Shown here: positions 1 to 7,057 of the stretch, in pieces
How the letters are laid out: each line of letters begins with the position of its first letter
How positions within the stretch are numbered: the stretch's first letter is position 1
Source of the DNA: SIG603 sp964370405
Lineage (GTDB): Bacteria; Bacillota; Clostridia; Oscillospirales; Acutalibacteraceae
DNA length: 27,493 bases
Direction of reading: 5' to 3'
Assembly (NCBI GenBank): GCA_964370405.1
Contig: CAYJJB010000023.1
Coordinates: forward strand, 1-27,493
Translations under genes and position numbers: made by a program
Notes under the pieces: generated by a model
Seen by the model: the letters and a program-made list of their open reading frames with translations, nothing else
What the model was told of the DNA's origin: nothing
Databases searched by the model: none

Positions 1-54
1 ACCTCTCTTTGTATCAAAATAGGTATGCAAGTCTTTAATTTCAAGTAATGCCAT
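1..54 (-). CDS. oppD: Oligopeptide/dipeptide ABC transporter ATP-binding protein, N-terminus only
   Basis: Only the first 18 codons are in the window. They read MALLEIKDLHTYFDTKRG, which matches the usual opening of OppD/DppD ATPases (a short beta strand, then L-x-T-x-F before the Walker A loop). The ATG is at 52-54 and is preceded by an AGGAGG ribosome binding site that overlaps the oppC stop codon, so the gene is tightly coupled to oppC. The expected role is ATP hydrolysis on the cytoplasmic side of the OppBC permease. The Walker motifs lie outside the window, so the call rests on the N-terminal sequence and operon position. OppF is presumably further downstream but cannot be seen. Confidence 0.85.
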   Translation of the reverse strand, partial: MALLEIKDLHTYFDTKRG

Positions 55-67
55 TATTTCTTACCTC

Positions 68-1942
68 CTATTTCTCATTAGAGCGAGGATCCATCGCCTC
101 ACGTAAAGCATCGCCTATAAGGTTTACACTAAGAGCTGCCACAATTACAAATACTGCAGGCAGTATCCAGCGCCACCAGTAAAACTCAACAACTGTTATA
201 TCTTGCGCAGAGGTTAGCATATTACCCCATGAAGGTGTAGGCTCTGCAACACCGAAACCTAGGAAAGAAAGTGCTGCCTCTGATAAAAGTGAGCTTGCAT
301 AAGCAAGTGTAACATTAACTATAACAAGATTAAATACATTAGGTAAAATGTGACGCCACATGATAGCACCTTGTTTAATACCAAGTGCTCTTGCAGCTAG
401 TACGAAGTCTTTTTCACGCTCTAGCAGTAGCTGAGCACGAATTAGTCTTGCAAGTGGCATCCAGCCTAGAAGACCCAAGATAACCATGATTAGATACATA
501 CGTTGTTCTTGAGTAAGCAAGAAGCCTATCGCATATGACAGCGTAATTGCAATTGGATAAAACGGGATTGCAGAGAAAACGTCTGTAATACGCATTAGTA
601 AGTGGTCTACAAATCCACCAAAATAACCTGAAACAAGACCTACAAATAGCGCTATGAAAGTAGAAATTACAACCGCAATAGCACCAACTGTAAGTGAAAT
701 TTTACCACCGTGAATAATACGTTGGAAAATATCTCTACCAAATTGGTCAGAACCCATTAGGTAACCGCTGTTACCCCAAGCGTGAACATCGCCCTCTTCA
801 TCAATTGCATAAAATTGGAAGAAGTCAGCATATACATCTACTGCATTTGAAATATTAGGTACATTAGCTTGTCCAAGCTCTGTAGCGCCCCAAGACACAA
901 GTTCGCCTGTGTCGGTAACTGCTGCAAAGTTACTATAACCTGCATCAATTTCAACTATAGTTCCCTCATACTCTGGCAAAGTATCAAGATCTGATAATGA
1001 GCTACCCCAAAGGTAAACTTCACCATTATCTGCAAGTGCAAGCACATTTCTGTTTGTTGCAGCTATATCAACTATGTTTACACTGCCATCAGTTAGCTCT
1101 TCTGGGAATAGTGTTACAAATTCTGTTCCTCTATCACCAATAACCGCCATAGTTCCATCATCAAGTAGTAAGGCAACGTTATTATCACCCTCTGCAATTT
1201 GTACTATACGTCCATAGTGATCAGGATGTACAAGTAAATTGTTTTTAGCTTGTGTACTACCCCAAACGTAGAAGTTACCATCTGTTCCTACAAGGGCTGT
1301 CCACTGAGAAGTTGCAACCATTTGTTTAATTGATACATCAGGATCTGCAAAAACTTCTGCTACTTCTTCAGGGATTATTGTTTGTTCATTACCATAGTAA
1401 CCCCATCCGTAAACATTTTCGTTTTCATCAACTGCCATGATATGATTACCACCACATGCGATGTCAACTATTTTGTTATCGTATACTTCTTGTGGTACAT
1501 CAAATATATAATCAGAAACATTGTTTTGTTTTTTGTTTGACTCTGTACCCCAAATGTAAAACTCTCCATCATCAGTAATTGCGGCACTAAAGGACACACC
1601 AGATGATATTTCAACCACGTTCTTATCATTTAACTCTTTTGGATAGTTTAAGTAATTAATACCTGGTTGAAGGTTAGAGTTTGTAAGCTCTGTATAAGTT
1701 AGGTTTATAGGATAAATTACTGAGCCTAAAAATGATATTAATAATATACATACAAAGCCAAGTAAACCTATAATTCCAAGTTTATTTGAGAAAAAGTTTT
1801 TAAGTATGGTTTTTAGAGGGGTTTGTATTGCTTCTTCCTCTAAAACATTTAATTCGCTTTTGTTTCCACCGATAAATCTTTTAAATAGAGAGGTAGAAGA
1901 TTTAGCGATTTTTTTGCCTGTGCTATCTTTTTTGTTTGACAT
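68..1942 (-). CDS. oppC: OppC-type ABC permease with an inserted seven-repeat RCC1 beta-propeller
   Basis: This 624-residue protein is a peptide-importer permease subunit about twice the usual length of roughly 300. Residues 1-50 are cytoplasmic and about 54-76 form the first membrane helix. Residues 109-392 are seven repeats of the RCC1 type, each with a hydrophobic strand, an A-[AV]-x-D-x-[GN] turn and a terminal aromatic-x-W-G. The WG pairs fall at 131, 180, 227, 312, 351 and 389, with a degenerate IG at 268. The permease resumes at DQFGRD (399-404), then about five membrane helices and the EAA loop (about 508-535, with A-A-R-A-L-G and HILPN). In OppC proteins the helix 1-2 loop faces outward, so the propeller should be extracellular. 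The start ATG has a TAAGGAGGAA site that overlaps the oppB stop. The permease call is secure; the propeller's function is unknown. Confidence 0.93.
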   Translation of the reverse strand: MSNKKDSTGKKIAKSSTSLFKRFIGGNKSELNVLEEEAIQTPLKTILKNFFSNKLGIIGLLGFVCILLISFLGSVIYPINLTYTELTNSNLQPGINYLNYPKELNDKNVVEISSGVSFSAAITDDGEFYIWGTESNKKQNNVSDYIFDVPQEVYDNKIVDIACGGNHIMAVDENENVYGWGYYGNEQTIIPEEVAEVFADPDVSIKQMVATSQWTALVGTDGNFYVWGSTQAKNNLLVHPDHYGRIVQIAEGDNNVALLLDDGTMAVIGDRGTEFVTLFPEELTDGSVNIVDIAATNRNVLALADNGEVYLWGSSLSDLDTLPEYEGTIVEIDAGYSNFAAVTDTGELVSWGATELGQANVPNISNAVDVYADFFQFYAIDEEGDVHAWGNSGYLMGSDQFGRDIFQRIIHGGKISLTVGAIAVVISTFIALFVGLVSGYFGGFVDHLLMRITDVFSAIPFYPIAITLSYAIGFLLTQEQRMYLIMVILGLLGWMPLARLIRAQLLLEREKDFVLAARALGIKQGAIMWRHILPNVFNLVIVNVTLAYASSLLSEAALSFLGFGVAEPTPSWGNMLTSAQDITVVEFYWWRWILPAVFVIVAALSVNLIGDALREAMDPRSNEK

Positions 1943-1957
1943 ATTTCTTCTTCCTCC

Positions 1958-2929
1958 TTAACTTAATTTAATACGTGGGTCAACTAGACCGTAAATGATA
2001 TCTGCAACTAAAACTGATACTATGCTAATAACCGCAAAGAACAAGTTCATTGTTGAAATTAGATATAAGTCACGTGCAAAAACAGCATCTATCATAAGCT
2101 TTCCTATACCATTGTACTGGAATACTGTTTCTGTAATTGAAGAACCTGCAAAAAGTGCAAACAAGGTTCCAACTATGATAAATGAAACAGGGATAAGCGC
2201 ATTTCTAAAAGCATGTGAATAAATAACAACTTTTTCACTTAAACCTTTAGCACGTGCTGTTCTAATGTAATCTTGGCTTAAAGCTTCTATCATTGCATTT
2301 CTTACATATCTTATAGCACCTGCAAGGCTAATAACAGTAAGAGTAATAGTTGGAAGTGCAAGTGTTCTTATCCACTCTACAGTTAAGTCCCAACCTTGTA
2401 AAAGCTCAGCATTTGGCATACCGCCTAAAGGCAGCCAGCCTAAATTTATTGAAAAAGTAAATATTAGCATTATAGCTAGGAAGAAAGAAGGCATTGAATA
2501 TGTTATAAGAGAAAAAACCTGCCAGAAATTATCGAAAAGCGAACCACGTTTTGTGGCACATTTAATTCCTATGGGTATTGCCAAAAATAAATATAAAAAG
2601 TTTACACCTAAATTCAAAATAACGGTGTTTGTAAGAGGTTCACCGATGATATCAACAACATCTCTGTTGTTGCTTGTGGAATAACCGAAGTCACCTTGGA
2701 AAATATTTCCCATCCACGCAAAATATTGCTCCACATAACCTTTGTCTAGTCCCAGTTTTGTTTCCATTGCCGCATAAGCTGCATCATATTGCTCAGGCTC
2801 AAGTGTAGTTGGAAGCATTGCCCTTACAGGGTCACCTGGCATAATTGTGTTTATGGTAAACAATATTACTGATATTGCTAGCACAACAGGTATTAAAATT
2901 AGAAATCTTTTAATCAAATAGCGTAACAA
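1958..2929 (-). CDS. oppB: OppB-type ABC transporter permease
   Basis: This 323-residue protein has the normal OppB/DppB length and layout. It opens with M-L-R-Y-L-I-K-R-F and a first membrane helix (about 8-28), then the P-G-D-P motif (31-34). An extracellular region and five further helices follow. The EAA cytoplasmic loop at about 215-246 contains Y-I-R-T-A-R-A-K-G-L and contacts the OppD/OppF ATPases. The C-terminus is the typical D-P-R-I-K. The start is TTG at 2927-2929, supported by an AAAGGAG site 9-10 bases upstream; no ATG fits. It lies 92 bases after oppA, beyond a hairpin, and its stop codon overlaps the oppC ribosome binding site. It pairs with oppC to form the membrane channel. 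Confidence 0.94.
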   Translation of the reverse strand: MLRYLIKRFLILIPVVLAISVILFTINTIMPGDPVRAMLPTTLEPEQYDAAYAAMETKLGLDKGYVEQYFAWMGNIFQGDFGYSTSNNRDVVDIIGEPLTNTVILNLGVNFLYLFLAIPIGIKCATKRGSLFDNFWQVFSLITYSMPSFFLAIMLIFTFSINLGWLPLGGMPNAELLQGWDLTVEWIRTLALPTITLTVISLAGAIRYVRNAMIEALSQDYIRTARAKGLSEKVVIYSHAFRNALIPVSFIIVGTLFALFAGSSITETVFQYNGIGKLMIDAVFARDLYLISTMNLFFAVISIVSVLVADIIYGLVDPRIKLS

Positions 2930-2960
2930 TTTTTACCACTCCTTTATCATTAAAATTTTT

Positions 2961-2996
2961 AAAAAGGGGAATGAGCTTTCAACTCATTCCCCTTTT
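2961..2996 (-). terminator. Hairpin attenuator between oppA and oppB
   Basis: The arms at 2962-2975 and 2983-2996 are perfectly complementary over 14 bp, with a 7-base loop. Read in the direction of oppA transcription, the stem has a G+C-rich core (GGGGAATGAG) and ends in a run of five U, preceded by A residues: an intrinsic-terminator shape. Because oppB, oppC and oppD follow in the same direction without an obvious new promoter, it more likely acts as a partial terminator or 3' stabiliser. Either would yield more binding protein than permease, as is common in binding-protein operons. Confidence 0.8.
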
Positions 2997-3021
2997 AGGG
3001 ATTAAATTTTTAAAACTACTC

Positions 3022-4965
3022 TTATGGTGTTTTATCTGTTTTTGTGATTTCACAAATTTTTTCGTACCAGCTAGCAAGTGGTGTTGTTGTTAGCGGATCT
3101 ACGTTTTCATGTGTGATATCAAAATATTCATTTGAATATAGTGGAATTTCAGGCATTAGCTCATTCCAACGAACTTGGAAGTCAATCCATGTTTCGATGT
3201 AAGCTTCGTTGTCGCCAGGCTCAACTGCACGCATAGCTGCTGTAATTGTGTCAATTTCAGGGTCGCTAAGTTGTGTAGCATTTAGAGATGTTCCAACGTA
3301 CTCTGAGTTCCATGATTGATATTTATCATCAACTGGTGTAAAGTTTGTAGCAAGGTTGAATGAGTGATAAATACGCTCGCCTTCTGGCTTGTCAAAACCA
3401 TAGTAGTAATGGTCTAGTAGTGTATCAAAGTCACCTTTTGTTACGTTGAAGTCAACGCCTGCAAGTGGTGCATTTGCTGTGTACTGAATTTCAATGATGT
3501 CTGTAACTGAGTTCTCTGTTGTACCAAAGTGGTTGATAGTTAGAGTTTCGCCAGCTGCATTGTGTCTTAGGTAAGAACCATCAGTAGTTACTTTTTCTCT
3601 GTCAAACGCTGTAGTACCGTCTGCCTCAAATACCCACTCAGTTTGATCTAAGTAGTCATTAGCAGTATCAGTATTAAATGAAATTGGTTTTAGTGAAGCT
3701 TGTAGCTCAGCTTTGTTGTCTTGGTACATCCATTGTGATAGACCGTATGCACCGTCAACTGTACCGCCGTATCCGCCTAGAACGTGGTCTAGAACTGCTG
3801 AACGGTCGATTAGTGATGCAAGAGCCCAACGAACGTTAGCATCTTGAACAGGACCGAAGTCTGTAGCAAACGCTAAGTTACCGTAACCTGAACGTAGGTA
3901 GCTGTGAGCATTAGTTGTTCCTGAATCAGCTGCTGATTCAATTTTTTCGCCTTCGATAACGCCAGCAACTAGGTCAACTTGTCCATTTATAACCCACTCA
4001 ACATCAGTATCTGATGGAATGTTTTGTTGAACAACGTTTGTTATAGTTGGTTTGTTACCGTTTAGGTCGCCTTTAAAGTACTCGTTAATAACAAGTGTAG
4101 CTGTTTTGTTTTGGTAGCTTACAAAGTTGTAAGGTCCACAAGTAATTGTAGGAGCAAAACGCTCTGTATCAGCTATACGTTGAGCATCAGTAGCGATATC
4201 GCCTTCTGTGTACTCAAGCCATGAACCTGTGTCATCACTCATAACTGTTGCTGTTGGGAAGTAAGTTGGAGTGTGGATAGGCATAATAGCAACTAGATTG
4301 TACTCCCAGAAGTATGGTAGGTTTTCAGCTGCAATTGTCATAGAGAATTGTGTATCAGAAATTAGTTTAACGCCTGAGAACACGTCTGTTTCGCCTTCTC
4401 TATACTCTGTGTATCCAACAAGTTTGTCACCTTGAACAGATTGTGTAGCACCAACGTCTAGCCAAGCTTTTGAGCCTTTTAGAAGAATAGATGCAACATA
4501 GTCTGTAGCTGTGATTGCTGTACCGTCATTCCACATGATATCTTCATGTAGTGTAATTGTATATGTTTTGTTGCCGTCTGCATCTAATTCTGTAGTAGAA
4601 TCTGCAACAGCTACTGTATTAAGTACAAGCTCGCCTGCATCTGTAGAAACATATACATCCATGTAACCAGATGTTAATGTTTTAATTGCAAGGTCATATG
4701 AGTTGTTACTAAAGTCATGGATAAAGTCACCACTCATTTCAGGTGTACCTACAATAAATGTATCCATTGGGATTTCGCCAGCTGTTAGAGGCTTGATTTC
4801 CTCTTCGCTCTCTGTTTCGCTTTCTGCGCCGCTTGCGTCTGTGCTTTCAGTTTCGCTTACTGATTCACTGCCTGATGCTTCGCTGCTTGCAGGAGCAGAT
4901 GAACATGCCGCGAACATAGAAACAAGTAATGCTAAAACTAAAAGTAGTGATAGTTTTCTCTTCAT
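3022..4965 (-). CDS. oppA: Peptide-binding lipoprotein of the Opp transporter (SBP family 5)
   Basis: This 647-residue extracellular substrate-binding protein captures the ligand and delivers it to OppBC. Residues 1-20 form a lipoprotein signal peptide with positively charged start, hydrophobic core and lipobox F-A-A-C, so Cys21 is the lipidated residue. A Ser/Glu-rich flexible linker follows to about residue 57. The mature domain has family-5 features, including a W-N-D-G-T segment near 150 and a C-terminal W-x-E-L-M-P-E-I-P-L-Y-S stretch. It is about 100 residues longer than typical OppA. The ATG at 4963-4965 has a TAAGGAGA site 8 bases upstream. The promoter is about 120 bases further up. 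Substrate cannot be read from sequence; peptides are the family default, and nickel or sugars are possible in this superfamily. Confidence 0.93.
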   Translation of the reverse strand: MKRKLSLLLVLALLVSMFAACSSAPASSEASGSESVSETESTDASGAESETESEEEIKPLTAGEIPMDTFIVGTPEMSGDFIHDFSNNSYDLAIKTLTSGYMDVYVSTDAGELVLNTVAVADSTTELDADGNKTYTITLHEDIMWNDGTAITATDYVASILLKGSKAWLDVGATQSVQGDKLVGYTEYREGETDVFSGVKLISDTQFSMTIAAENLPYFWEYNLVAIMPIHTPTYFPTATVMSDDTGSWLEYTEGDIATDAQRIADTERFAPTITCGPYNFVSYQNKTATLVINEYFKGDLNGNKPTITNVVQQNIPSDTDVEWVINGQVDLVAGVIEGEKIESAADSGTTNAHSYLRSGYGNLAFATDFGPVQDANVRWALASLIDRSAVLDHVLGGYGGTVDGAYGLSQWMYQDNKAELQASLKPISFNTDTANDYLDQTEWVFEADGTTAFDREKVTTDGSYLRHNAAGETLTINHFGTTENSVTDIIEIQYTANAPLAGVDFNVTKGDFDTLLDHYYYGFDKPEGERIYHSFNLATNFTPVDDKYQSWNSEYVGTSLNATQLSDPEIDTITAAMRAVEPGDNEAYIETWIDFQVRWNELMPEIPLYSNEYFDITHENVDPLTTTPLASWYEKICEITKTDKTP

Positions 4966-5071
4966 AATTCTTTCTCCTTAATTATTGAAATTTTATTAAA
5001 ATTAGTTGCGCCAACTTTTTATAAAGTGACAAGCTAAATTTAATGGCATAAAAATACGACAATTTGTCCTG

Positions 5072-5091
5072 TATCAATATGATAATTGATA
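5072..5091. promoter_or_regulatory. Operator-like palindrome at the oppA start site
   Basis: TATCAAT (5072-5078) and ATTGATA (5085-5091) are perfect 7-bp inverted halves with a 6-base spacer. The element overlaps the predicted -10 box and transcription start of oppA, a classic repressor position. No regulator gene is present in the window, so the binding protein is unknown. The sequence is AT-rich, so chance occurrence is possible. Confidence 0.4.
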
Positions 5092-5117
5092 TTAACACAA
5101 AATTAACAATTTGTAAA
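5089..5117 (-). promoter_or_regulatory. Predicted sigma-A promoter of the opp operon
   Basis: On the minus strand, TTTACA (5112-5117) and TAATAT (5089-5094) are separated by 17 bases, each differing from the sigma-A consensus boxes at one or two positions. Transcription would start near 5082, giving a leader of about 117 bases before the oppA ATG. This is the best match in the gap, in the right direction and at a plausible distance. Confidence 0.6.
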
Positions 5118-5142
5118 GCAGTGAAATACACTATTATTTCTT

Positions 5143-5197
5143 TTTTAGAAAAATAATTCATTTTCGCTCGAATAAAATCATATTTATTTTTCTAAAA
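5143..5197. repeat. 14-bp perfect inverted repeat upstream of the opp promoter
   Basis: The arm at 5143-5156 (TTTTAGAAAAATAA) is the exact reverse complement of 5184-5197, with a 27-base centre containing TTCGCTCGAA. It lies upstream of the oppA -35 box. It may be a regulatory cruciform or protein-binding site. It lacks a U-tail and G+C core, so a terminator role is unlikely. Confidence 0.55.
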
Positions 5198-5411
5198 TAC
5201 AAATTTAATTTTATCACTGTACTACACTACCGTGATTTTTTTATTTAAAATTAACTAAAGTATTTCACGATATTACAAACTAGCTGTTACTTTAAACAAA
5301 GATGATTTTTAGGCACTTTATTCTTGCAAAAATGACAAGTTTTAGCCGTTTTTTAAGAGTATTTTGACAGACTAGCCACCGCAAACACTCAAATGCAAAA
5401 TATCCCTATAT

Positions 5412-5642
5412 TTAAATTTCAAAATCTTTGCTTGTATATTCCTTAAGTTTCGGCATTTTGGACGGCTTTCTTTTTATAGGGTCATAAACATAATGCGAAC
5501 AGCTAAGTGGACTCTCTTCATTAAACATGCATCTAATACTCTGTTTTGAGTAGTTGTTAGCGCAGTGAGAACAACTTGCCTCTATATTTTTACCAAAAAC
5601 TATTACTTTTTTCTTTTTAAATATCCTACTAAAAAAACTCAT
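5412..5642 (-). CDS. Small cysteine-motif protein
   Basis: I do not recognise a named family, but a similar layout recurs in small Clostridia proteins: a basic N-terminus, a C-x2-C pair, two further cysteines and a closing Y-D-P-x-K-R-x-P. Here the 76 residues contain C-S-H-C, then C-M-F and S-C-S-H, followed by Y-V-Y-D-P-I-K-R-K-P. Four or more spaced cysteines suggest a small zinc or metal-binding knuckle; that is inference. The start was placed at the ATG ending at 5642, because GAGGGG lies 5 bases before it. The in-frame ATG eight codons earlier (5664-5666) has no ribosome binding site. It lies just after the ylbJ-type gene on the same strand and is probably co-transcribed with it. Confidence 0.7.
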   Translation of the reverse strand: MSFFSRIFKKKKVIVFGKNIEASCSHCANNYSKQSIRCMFNEESPLSCSHYVYDPIKRKPSKMPKLKEYTSKDFEI

Positions 5643-5689
5643 ACTTACCCCTCTTTCCTTTTGCATTTTATCATAATATATTTTTTAAA

Positions 5690-6739
5690 TCAACTACTGC
5701 TCTCTTTACTTAAATAAATATATACTGTACTAAGCAAAAGTAGCGATAAACTGCCAAGTGCGCTCCCACTAAAAACCTTTATTGGTATTGCATTAAAACT
5801 GCTAATTACTTGTATGCTTTGCGGAAAGAGATATATAAGTAGGCTAAACACTCCACCGCTTATCAAAACATTGCAAATTCGTGCAAGATAGAACTTCCCA
5901 AAATTTACGTTTTTAAAAAAAGAAAAAACTTGAAGATGCACACAAAGACCACCAAAAGAAAGTCCCATAACATATATTAAACTGCCAGTTCCTAGGCTTT
6001 TGGCCACTTCCACCCCATGTATTATATCTACTCCCATAAAAAATAAACTCTGCGCATTAGCGCCACTGAAAAAATCATTAACCCCCATAATATACAGTAG
6101 AGGTACGAAAGATGAAAATATTACTACATGCACACACATATTCACAGTGGCAGACAGCGATATTTTTGCAGCCTTTTCAATTATATTTTTCTTTTTTATG
6201 TAAGTTTTATTTAAACCTCTTCTTGGAAGTGGCTTAAACAGTGCTGTTAATATTGCTATAAGCAGTGAAGCTACAACTGTAGAAATAAATAAAAGTACGC
6301 CTACATTTATACTTCCTAAAACTTGTGCGCCTACAAATAAAACAGTAAAGGGTATTCCTGGATTTAAAGTATAGAGCATAAGCCTATTTTTTTCCTCTTC
6401 ATTAATTTCACCATCTTCAAAAAGCCCAGAAACCAGTTTTGCTCCAACAGGATATCCAAAGCAAAGCCCAAACAGCACCGCACTAAAACAAATAGGCGGA
6501 AGTTTTAAAACATATTTTGTAAAGTTTTGGCATAGTTTTGTAATATAAAAACAAGGTTTCGTAAGAGAAAAAAGCGAAGATAAAAACATAAATGGAAACA
6601 GCGATGGAATTAGCACGTATAAGCAGTAATCAATACCCTGTACGACTCCATCTGACACCTCGGCTCTATAAAGCACACAACAAATAAAAAGTAATAAAAA
6701 CACAAAAAATAAAGCAATATTATTAAAAAGATTTTTCAA
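5690..6739 (-). CDS. ylbJ: YlbJ-type sporulation integral membrane protein
   Basis: This 349-residue polytopic membrane protein has about eight hydrophobic segments. Family hallmarks of YlbJ (nucleoside-recognition/gate-domain proteins) include L-I-P-S-L-F-P-F-M near residue 45, F-G-Y-P-V-G-A-K near 95 and N-P-G-I-P-F near 127. In Bacillus subtilis ylbJ belongs to the mother-cell sigma-E regulon and is needed for heat-resistant spores. At 349 residues it is shorter than the roughly 400 of the Bacillus protein. The start is a TTG (6737-6739) backed by a strong GGGGGAG site; no in-frame ATG lies upstream. It diverges from yqfC across a 74-base gap that holds sporulation-like promoter matches on both strands. 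The transported or sensed substrate is unknown. Confidence 0.82.
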   Translation of the reverse strand: MKNLFNNIALFFVFLLLFICCVLYRAEVSDGVVQGIDYCLYVLIPSLFPFMFLSSLFSLTKPCFYITKLCQNFTKYVLKLPPICFSAVLFGLCFGYPVGAKLVSGLFEDGEINEEEKNRLMLYTLNPGIPFTVLFVGAQVLGSINVGVLLFISTVVASLLIAILTALFKPLPRRGLNKTYIKKKNIIEKAAKISLSATVNMCVHVVIFSSFVPLLYIMGVNDFFSGANAQSLFFMGVDIIHGVEVAKSLGTGSLIYVMGLSFGGLCVHLQVFSFFKNVNFGKFYLARICNVLISGGVFSLLIYLFPQSIQVISSFNAIPIKVFSGSALGSLSLLLLSTVYIYLSKESSS

Positions 6740-6754
6740 ACTCTCTCCCCCTTT

Positions 6755-6791
6755 GTTATTAAATGTATTTTTTTATCATAAAATTTATGAC
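6755..6791. promoter_or_regulatory. Possible divergent sigma-E-like promoters for ylbJ and yqfC
   Basis: On the plus strand GTTATTAA (6755-6762) and CATAAAAT (6777-6784) are 14 bases apart. On the minus strand GTCATAAA (6784-6791) and AATACATT (6762-6769) are also 14 bases apart. These resemble the sigma-E boxes (approximately GTCATATT and CATACAAT) at 4-7 of 8 positions. Both flanking genes are sigma-E controlled in Bacillus subtilis, which supports the reading, but the region is AT-rich and the plus-strand -35 match is weak. Confidence 0.4.
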
Positions 6792-6813
6792 AACGAAAGG
6801 AGATTATAAATAG

Positions 6814-7050
6814 ATGATTGATTCATTACCAAATTTAGTTCAAGGCACGCATGTGCAAATTTTAGGCAATAAAGAAATAATTATAGACGGCTGTGACGGT
6901 GTTATTAATTATAATGAAAACTCTGTATCAGTAAAATCAAATCGATTAAAAATAACTATTGAGGGCGAAAATATGCGAATTAAAACCCTATCAGACAAAG
7001 ATATCTCTCTAAAAGGGTTCATTAAATCAGTTAATTACGAATATATTTGA
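6814..7050 (+). CDS. yqfC: YqfC/YabP-family sporulation protein
   Basis: This 78-residue protein has the YabP/YqfC layout. It opens with L-P-N-L-V, followed by strands carrying I-x-I-x-G-N-K-E, an I-I-D-G-C-D-G-V turn, an E-N-S-V-S-V strand, then I-x-I-E-G-E-N-M and a closing I-S-L-K-G-F-I. The family forms small all-beta proteins made in the mother cell during sporulation. The ATG follows an AAGGAG site by 11 bases. It lies 7 bases before yqfD, the standard pair in spore-formers, so the two are surely co-transcribed. The neighbouring divergent promoter region may be sigma-E type. Confidence 0.88.
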   Translation: MIDSLPNLVQGTHVQILGNKEIIIDGCDGVINYNENSVSVKSNRLKITIEGENMRIKTLSDKDISLKGFIKSVNYEYI

Positions 7051-7057
7051 GGTTTAC

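Larger units (their letters stand above)
4966..5411. other. 446-bp AT-rich intergenic region upstream of the opp operon
   Basis: This is the only gene-free stretch above 300 bases. I found no open frame of meaningful length on either strand and no RNA gene. It contains the likely oppA promoter (5089-5117, minus), an operator-like palindrome over the start site (5072-5091), a 14-bp inverted repeat (5143-5197), and a wider 9-bp inverted repeat (5121-5129 with 5260-5268) enclosing it. The part from 5280 to 5411, downstream of the small cysteine-protein gene, shows no convincing terminator. Confidence 0.7.

Noticed and set aside
774..1620. Possible direct DNA repeat or CRISPR-like array
   Set aside because: The periodicity is at the protein level (RCC1 repeats of 38-49 residues); the DNA units are not near-identical and there are no uniform spacers.
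1..2929. RCC1 portion as a separate gene or assembly chimera
   Set aside because: One open frame runs through with a single start and ribosome binding site, and there is no stop, frame change or composition jump at the borders. A chimera cannot be fully excluded without reads.
4703..4981. A plus-strand frame opposite the start of oppA
   Set aside because: It reads as a Ser/Leu-rich antisense image of the OppA linker, with no independent signals.
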